The notes under the pieces are model-generated. The model was not told where the DNA came from. It saw only the letters and a program-made list of their open reading frames with translations, and did no database searches. A program made the translations under genes and the position numbers. A DNA stretch of 9,736 nt from M3007 sp046153695 (GTDB lineage: Bacteria; Bacteroidota; Bacteroidia; Chitinophagales; Saprospiraceae): positions 1 through 9,736 of the forward strand of contig JBJXEZ010000306.1 of NCBI GenBank assembly GCA_046153695.1, in the 5' to 3' direction. Within the stretch, counting starts at the first letter, position 1. Each line of letters opens with the position of its first letter. This document shows, piece after piece, positions 5,888-9,736 of this stretch.

Positions 5888-5913
5888 CAGGTTTACCTTC
5901 ACGTTTGAACCGC

Positions 5914-5921
5914 CAAAAGTA
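5914..5921 (-). promoter_or_regulatory. Promoter -7 element of deoC
   Basis: Minus-strand TACTTTTG matches TAnnTTTG exactly and implies a start near 5907, about 20 bases before the chosen deoC ATG. I see no good -33 TTTG at standard spacing. It lies in the 139-bp divergent region shared with the M14 peptidase gene. Confidence 0.5.
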
Positions 5922-5986
5922 TGGCGACGGTTTGCAATTGGTGTAAAATCAAGTTGTTAAAATGAAAATTTCTGCCCGGCATTTCT

Positions 5987-6006
5987 GCGTCGTACCTTCG
6001 CGACGC
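5987..6006 (+). promoter_or_regulatory. Candidate promoter of the M14 gene inside a 6-bp inverted repeat
   Basis: GCGTCG (5987-5992) and CGACGC (6001-6006) are perfect inverted repeats around TACCTTCG (5993-6000). That core differs from the -7 consensus TAnnTTTG at one base. It would start transcription near 6007, about 20 bases before the M14 ATG. The dyad may be an operator or chance. Confidence 0.35.
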
Positions 6007-6026
6007 TCAAACGCTCCTAATTTTTT

Positions 6027-7784
6027 ATGCGCCTGCTTCCTGCATTTTTACTCCTTTTGTTCACCACCTGCACGCACCGTATGCAACTTTCATTCACTAT
6101 CCCCTTCGAGTCCGACCCCAACCGGACACTCACCTATGCTGAGGCCGTTGCCTGCTACGAAAAAATGGCCGCCGCCCGCCCCGATATTTTCCAACTCACG
6201 CCAATAGGCAGTACAGACAGCGGCCACCCGTTGCATGTGGCTGTGCTCTCCAAGAGCGGCGAATTCGATCCCGAAAAAATCCGCCGTTCCGGCAAACGTA
6301 TTCTGCTCATCAACAATGGCATCCATCCAGGTGAGCCGGAAGGCATCGATGCCACGGTACTGTTGCTGCGCGATCTGCTGACCAACCCCCAACACCAAGA
6401 CGTACTGGAGCACCTGGTACTGGTTGTCATTCCTGTGTACAATGTGGACGGCTGCCTTAACCGAGGCTCGCACAGCCGGGCAAATCAAGACGGGCCAGAG
6501 GCTTACGGCTTCCGCGGCAACGCCCGCAACTATGACCTCAACCGCGATTTCGTCAAGTGCGACTCCCGCAACGCCCGCACATTCAACCACATTTTTACGA
6601 AGTGGCTGCCCGATATTTTCATTGACAACCACACCAGCAACGGAGCCGACTACCCGTACACCATGACCCTTATCGCTACCCAGCACAACAAACTGGAGGC
6701 TCCGCTGGGCGATTTTTTACAAAAATCCATGTTGCCCGACCTCTACGCCCGCATGGAAAAACGCGGATGGGAAATGATTCCCTATGTAGACGGCCCGGGT
6801 GAAACGCCCGATCAGGGCATCGTTGGGTTCTGCGACCACGGGCGCTATTCCTCCGGCTACGCGGCCTACTGGAACACCATCAGTTTTATGCCTGAAACCC
6901 ACATGCTTAAGCCCTTTGCCGACCGCTTGCGCAGCACCCTGGCTTTTATGGAGGAGTCGCTCCAGTTCATCCACCTCAATCAGGAGGCTATTGGCAAAGT
7001 CCGTGCCGAGGCGTTCGAGCGCACCCGCACCAAAACCGATTTTGTACTCGAATGGCGTATGGATCACGATACTCGAGACTCCCTGAAGTTCAAGGGCTAT
7101 ACCGCCAAGTACAAACCCTCCGAGGTGTCGGGCCTGCCACGGCTATGGTACGACCGCTCCGAGCCCTATGAAAAAACCATTCCATACTACAACACGTTCG
7201 TGCCCGCGCTGACGGTGGCAAAACCGACGGCGTACCTCATCCCCCAGGCATGGGAAAATGTGCTGGGGCACCTTGCAAATAATGGCGTGAAAATGCACCG
7301 CCTCCGCGCAGATGCGACCGTGGAGGTGGAAATGTACACCATCGGCTCGTTCAAAAACCGCGACACGTGGGAAGGGCACTACTTCCACCACAGCGTGCAA
7401 TTGGAAAAGCAAATCCGCAAGCAGACCTTCCACAAGGGCGATTATGTGGTGTTTGCCGATCAGGTAGCCAACCGGTACATCGTGGAAACACTCGAACCAA
7501 ACGCGCCGGATTCCTGGTTTGCCTGGAATTTTTTCGACCCGATCCTGATGCAAAAGGAGTATTTCTCGGCCTACGTTTTTGAAGACCTTGCCGCCGATTT
7601 TTTGAAAAAAAATCCCGCCGTACGAGCCGAATTGGAGGAAAAGAAAAAATCAGACCCGGAATTTGCCGCCAGCGCAGCCAAACAACTCGATTGGGTGTAC
7701 CGCAAATCACCTTGGTACGAACCGACACACCGACTGTACCCGGTGGCCCGGCTTTTGTCCAAAACGGTTACGCTGCCGATATAG
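6027..7784 (+). CDS. M14-family zinc carboxypeptidase, probably envelope-located
   Basis: The 585-residue protein starts with a short hydrophobic signal (residues 3-13) ending in FTTC, a weak lipobox with Cys15, so it may be a lipoprotein; a plain signal peptide is possible. The peptidase domain covers about 35-310. The M14 zinc ligands are visible as His100 and Glu103 in NGIHPGEPEG and His202 in DNHTSNGADY. Asn172-Arg173 in YDLNRDF match the substrate-carboxylate pair, and Glu290 in FMPETHML fits the catalytic glutamate. The remaining roughly 270 residues form a C-terminal region without a motif I can name, often found in Bacteroidota M14 proteins. It should remove residues from peptide C-termini in the periplasm or at the cell surface; the exact substrate is unknown. 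It is convergent with the M16 gene, 38 bp apart, with no clear terminator between them. Confidence 0.88.
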   Translation: MRLLPAFLLLLFTTCTHRMQLSFTIPFESDPNRTLTYAEAVACYEKMAAARPDIFQLTPIGSTDSGHPLHVAVLSKSGEFDPEKIRRSGKRILLINNGIHPGEPEGIDATVLLLRDLLTNPQHQDVLEHLVLVVIPVYNVDGCLNRGSHSRANQDGPEAYGFRGNARNYDLNRDFVKCDSRNARTFNHIFTKWLPDIFIDNHTSNGADYPYTMTLIATQHNKLEAPLGDFLQKSMLPDLYARMEKRGWEMIPYVDGPGETPDQGIVGFCDHGRYSSGYAAYWNTISFMPETHMLKPFADRLRSTLAFMEESLQFIHLNQEAIGKVRAEAFERTRTKTDFVLEWRMDHDTRDSLKFKGYTAKYKPSEVSGLPRLWYDRSEPYEKTIPYYNTFVPALTVAKPTAYLIPQAWENVLGHLANNGVKMHRLRADATVEVEMYTIGSFKNRDTWEGHYFHHSVQLEKQIRKQTFHKGDYVVFADQVANRYIVETLEPNAPDSWFAWNFFDPILMQKEYFSAYVFEDLAADFLKKNPAVRAELEEKKKSDPEFAASAAKQLDWVYRKSPWYEPTHRLYPVARLLSKTVTLPI

Positions 7785-7822
7785 CGGTGAAAAAGTGTCG
7801 CTGAGGGCGCCTGCATCAAATC

Positions 7823-9124
7823 TTACCCGACCGTGACGACCCAAAAATCTTCGGGCCGCAGGTAACGTCGTGCCAAATCCTGCACTTGTTCGGGTGTAAT
7901 GGCTCGGACGGTGCTCACCAACTTGTCGAACGCCTCGAGATTCAGACCCTCCGTCAGGAGCGTGCGCACCATGTCCGATATGTTGAGAGGGCCGTCCAGG
8001 CCGTTGAGCAGCATACCCAGCAGGTAGTTGCGCACCATTTCCAGCTCGCTGTCGGGCACGGGTTGGTCGCACAGGTTTTTCATTTCGGCAAATATCAATT
8101 TGAGCGTTTCCGCCACTTTGCCGGTATGCACTTCGGTGGCAATGTACAGGCACCCATCGTGCAGCATGGTATCTGCGGTAGAGTAGATGTTGTAGGTGAA
8201 CCCGCGTTTTTCGCGCAGGTTTGTCATCAGGCGGGAGCCGAAATAGCCGCCGAGGATAGTATTCAGGACAAATACACCGTCGTAGTCGGGGTGGTTTCGG
8301 GCGAAAAGCCGGCGACCGATTTTGACAGCTGTTTGCAGCGAACCCGGGTGTGGGATGTGAACCGTCTGCGGTTGTTCCAGCGAGATCGATTGCAGGTTGG
8401 GCAGCGGTGTGTCGCCCGTTTTTGGGGTTTGACCAAAATGCCGGTTGAGCAGCCCGAGCACGGCCTCGTCTACATGCCCGCTCACAAACAACCGGCAATT
8501 GGCAGGCACGTACCAGCGGTCAAAAAAAGCCATAAGGTCGTCGCGGGAAAGGGCTGCGTAGTCAGCGGGGGTAGAATTGTACCCATACGGATGGGCCTCT
8601 CCGAAGATGAGCTCGGTAACCTTTCGGTAGGCCAGCACTTCTTCCTTATCGAGGTCGAGGAGCAGTTCCTGCAGGCTGTTGCGGCGGTAGGTTTCTATCT
8701 CGTCGGTGGGGAATGAAGGCTCGTGTAGTACTTCGGCGAACACGGGGATCAGTTCGTCTGCGTATTTCCGAAGGGAAAAAAGGGAAAACGCGGCGGTGTC
8801 CAAACTCGTAGGAATACTGAGTGTGCCGCCATAAAAATCAATGTGTTCGGCAATGTCGGCACCTGTCCGGGAACCGGTGCCTTCGCGCACAAGTCTGGCG
8901 GTTGCCCTTGACACCAACCGTTTGGTCTCCTCCGGCCGGCCGGCATGAAATACCGCCTCTACTTTCAGGATTTCCTGCCCGGGGAAGTGCATGACGAACA
9001 CGCGCAGGCCGTTGTCCAACCGCAGCTCCACAGGCAGCGGCAGGGTCAGGTGGCCCACCGGGTGAATGGCCGGAGGCGGGCGCTTGGGCAGCCTGCTTAT
9101 CTTTGGAAATGCTGAACTGGGCAT
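7823..9124 (-). CDS. M16-family peptidase homologue lacking the zinc-binding motif
   Basis: The 433-residue protein shows the two-domain M16 architecture: an N-terminal M16 domain (about 33-185) starting RLDNGLRVFVMH and a C-terminal M16 domain (about 190-410). Active members carry HxxEH before a GT. Here the aligned stretch reads RATARLVREGT (73-83), so both His and the Glu are gone (Arg73, Ala76, Arg77). The C-terminal LREKRGFTYNIYS (303-315), which helps bind substrate in the family, is kept. This is the pattern of the non-catalytic subunit in two-subunit M16B proteases, normally paired with an active partner that is often the neighbouring gene. No partner lies in this window. No signal peptide is seen; the start is Pro/Arg-rich, so a cytoplasmic location is likely unless the start is misplaced. 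The -7 element at 9162-9169 supports the start at 9124. Confidence 0.88.
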   Translation of the reverse strand: MPSSAFPKISRLPKRPPPAIHPVGHLTLPLPVELRLDNGLRVFVMHFPGQEILKVEAVFHAGRPEETKRLVSRATARLVREGTGSRTGADIAEHIDFYGGTLSIPTSLDTAAFSLFSLRKYADELIPVFAEVLHEPSFPTDEIETYRRNSLQELLLDLDKEEVLAYRKVTELIFGEAHPYGYNSTPADYAALSRDDLMAFFDRWYVPANCRLFVSGHVDEAVLGLLNRHFGQTPKTGDTPLPNLQSISLEQPQTVHIPHPGSLQTAVKIGRRLFARNHPDYDGVFVLNTILGGYFGSRLMTNLREKRGFTYNIYSTADTMLHDGCLYIATEVHTGKVAETLKLIFAEMKNLCDQPVPDSELEMVRNYLLGMLLNGLDGPLNISDMVRTLLTEGLNLEAFDKLVSTVRAITPEQVQDLARRYLRPEDFWVVTVG

Positions 9125-9161
9125 AGCGGTCGGGTCTTGTTCGCCTGTTTCAAAAAGCGGC

Positions 9162-9169
9162 CAAAGGTA
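9162..9169 (-). promoter_or_regulatory. Promoter -7 element of the M16-family gene
   Basis: Minus-strand TACCTTTG matches TAnnTTTG exactly and implies a leader of about 30 bases. The -33 region would fall near the edge of the palindromic repeat at 9182-9344, so the repeat may have supplied or replaced upstream promoter sequence. Confidence 0.5.
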
Positions 9170-9181
9170 GGGCTTCCGTCT

Positions 9182-9344
9182 TTAGGAACATGCGAGAAAT
9201 AACTGGCCACTTTTGAAGAATCGTTTTTTTGCCAGGCAAGGCGCGAGAAGGGAACATAGTGGTGCTCTGTGACCGTCGAGCAACGCAGCATGGCGAAAAA
9301 TAAGGCCTTCAAAAGTGACCAGTCATTTCCCGCACGTTTCTTAA
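9182..9344. repeat. 163-bp imperfect palindromic dispersed repeat (MITE-like), complete copy
   Basis: The outer arms 9182-9218 and 9307-9344 are near-identical inverted repeats, sharing actgg[c/t]cacttttgaag. The pairing continues less perfectly inwards: gcca near 9231 with tggc near 9291, and gggaacatagt with ctctgtgacc around the centre at about 9263. The right half matches 1-80 at about 67 of 80 bases. The outer tips approach TTAA. There is no transposase ORF, so this is a non-autonomous or structural repeat. It lies between the divergent M16 and dnaN genes. Confidence 0.8.
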
Positions 9345-9386
9345 CAGCCTGTTGGTTTTTTTCCTCAAAAAGACGAATGGAGGACT

Positions 9387-9394
9387 TACTTTTG
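9387..9394 (+). promoter_or_regulatory. Promoter -7 element of dnaN
   Basis: TACTTTTG matches TAnnTTTG exactly, giving a start near 9401 and a leader of about 100 bases before the dnaN ATG. No TTTG is present at standard -33 spacing; the nearest TTG is 32 bases upstream. Confidence 0.5.
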
Positions 9395-9439
9395 CGCCAG
9401 CAGACATCCTGCAAGCACCTGAAAATCAAGAAACGCACT

Positions 9440-9467
9440 ACTGCCCGGCTCGGTTTGGCCCGGCAGT
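9440..9467 (+). other. GC-rich hairpin in the dnaN leader
   Basis: Arms actgcccggc (9440-9449) and gcccggcagt (9458-9467) pair over 10 positions with one C-C mismatch and an 8-base loop (tcggtttg). No U-tract follows, so it is not a standard terminator. It ends 34 bases before the dnaN start codon and could affect leader stability or translation. Confidence 0.5.
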
Positions 9468-9501
9468 GCCAACGCTCAACCATCAAGCAATCTATCCATC
9501 C

Positions 9502-9736
9502 ATGAAGTTCAGTGTATCATCTTCCGAACTTTTAAAGCAGGTCCAAATAGCCTCCGGTGCACTCGGTTCCAACCCCGTGCTTCCAATTCTGGAAAATTTC
9601 CTGTTCAAGATCGAAAATAAAAAACTCACCATAGCAGCCACTGATCTGGAGACCAGTATCTCCACGACGATCGAGGTACTGGCTGACGACGATTTTACCG
9701 TAGCCGTTCCAGCCAAAATCCTGCTCGAAACGCTCA
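9502..9736 (+). CDS. dnaN: DNA polymerase III beta subunit (sliding clamp), 5' part only
   Basis: The ATG at 9502-9504 opens a frame that runs off the window after 78 codons. It reads MKFSVSSSELLKQVQIASGA and continues with SNPVLPILENFLFKIENKKLTI, AATDLETSIST, and VAVPAKILLETL. This is the first domain of the beta clamp: the NPVLPILENFLF and TDLE(T/V) motifs are strongly conserved. The clamp is a ring-shaped dimer that tethers DNA polymerase III to DNA and recruits repair and replication factors. About 80% of the gene is beyond the window. The start has no Shine-Dalgarno sequence, as is usual in Bacteroidota. A promoter element and a leader hairpin lie upstream. No dnaA or recF is visible on this side, so an origin cannot be claimed. 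Confidence 0.93.
   Translation, partial: MKFSVSSSELLKQVQIASGALGSNPVLPILENFLFKIENKKLTIAATDLETSISTTIEVLADDDFTVAVPAKILLETL

Noticed and set aside
6090..6686. 198-codon minus-strand frame
   Set aside because: It is antisense to the M14 catalytic domain, Val/Ala-rich and without a motif.
7707..8498. 263-codon minus-strand reading frame across the M14/M16 junction
   Set aside because: It overlaps the M14 3' end and the M16 gene in another frame, is rich in Arg, Pro and His, and shows no domain. It is a shadow of well-supported genes.
7886..8716. 276-codon plus-strand frame
   Set aside because: It is antisense within the M16-family gene, with Val/Gln/His-rich shadow composition and no recognisable motif.
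9269..9505. Short plus-strand ORF reading MTVEQRSMAKNKAFK, similar to the ORF at 5-202
   Set aside because: The shared peptide comes only from the palindromic repeat; the two frames diverge outside it. It is not a gene family.
9502..9736. Replication origin next to dnaN
   Set aside because: No DnaA-box cluster, dnaA or recF is seen, and dnaN is often away from oriC in Bacteroidota.

Overview
The window looks like chromosomal DNA from a Bacteroidota bacterium, probably of the Saprospiria type, although the family-level guess is soft. The evidence is a PorP/SprF-type outer-membrane protein, a RodA with the long central insertion I associate with this phylum, a bactofilin followed by AtpZ, very little Shine-Dalgarno signal before starts, and several intergenic matches to the Bacteroidota -7 promoter element TAnnTTTG. 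Most of it is ordinary housekeeping and envelope DNA. I see no phage, CRISPR array, toxin-antitoxin pair, defence island, tRNA or rRNA.

Layout, left to right. Position 1-80 is half of a palindromic dispersed repeat. Next, all on the minus strand, come an alkyltransferase-like DNA-damage protein (81-422), an inverted array of G-rich repeats (427-628), a four-helix AtpI-like protein (616-1005), AtpZ (1045-1269) and a bactofilin (1223-1690, overlapping atpZ by 47 bp). A rho-independent terminator (1716-1764) closes the following porP/sprF-like gene (1795-2844). After a 322-bp gap come rodA (3167-4666), a SPOR-domain protein (4762-5154) and deoC (5231-5887), also on the minus strand. A divergent promoter region follows, then a plus-strand M14 zinc carboxypeptidase (6027-7784). 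It converges on a minus-strand M16-family protein without catalytic residues (7823-9124). A 163-bp imperfect palindrome (9182-9344) separates this from the 5' part of dnaN (9502 to the window end, plus strand).

How the genes fit together. Bactofilin, RodA and the SPOR protein point to cell shape and wall synthesis. AtpZ and the AtpI-like protein are accessory factors of the F1Fo ATP synthase, but no synthase subunit follows them. The gene order breaks at the repeat array, where the alkyltransferase-like gene sits. DeoC is deoxyribonucleoside catabolism, M14 and M16 are peptidase-family proteins, and DnaN is the replication clamp.

The least ordinary material is between the genes: (1) a long palindromic repeat present at both ends of the window; (2) a 42-bp palindrome flanked by TTA duplications, placed exactly on the stop codon of the SPOR gene; (3) a G-rich 23-bp repeat array forming a large inverted repeat that reaches almost to the start codon of the alkyltransferase-like gene, with a degenerate relative at 5164-5190. 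I found no convincing new multi-gene system.
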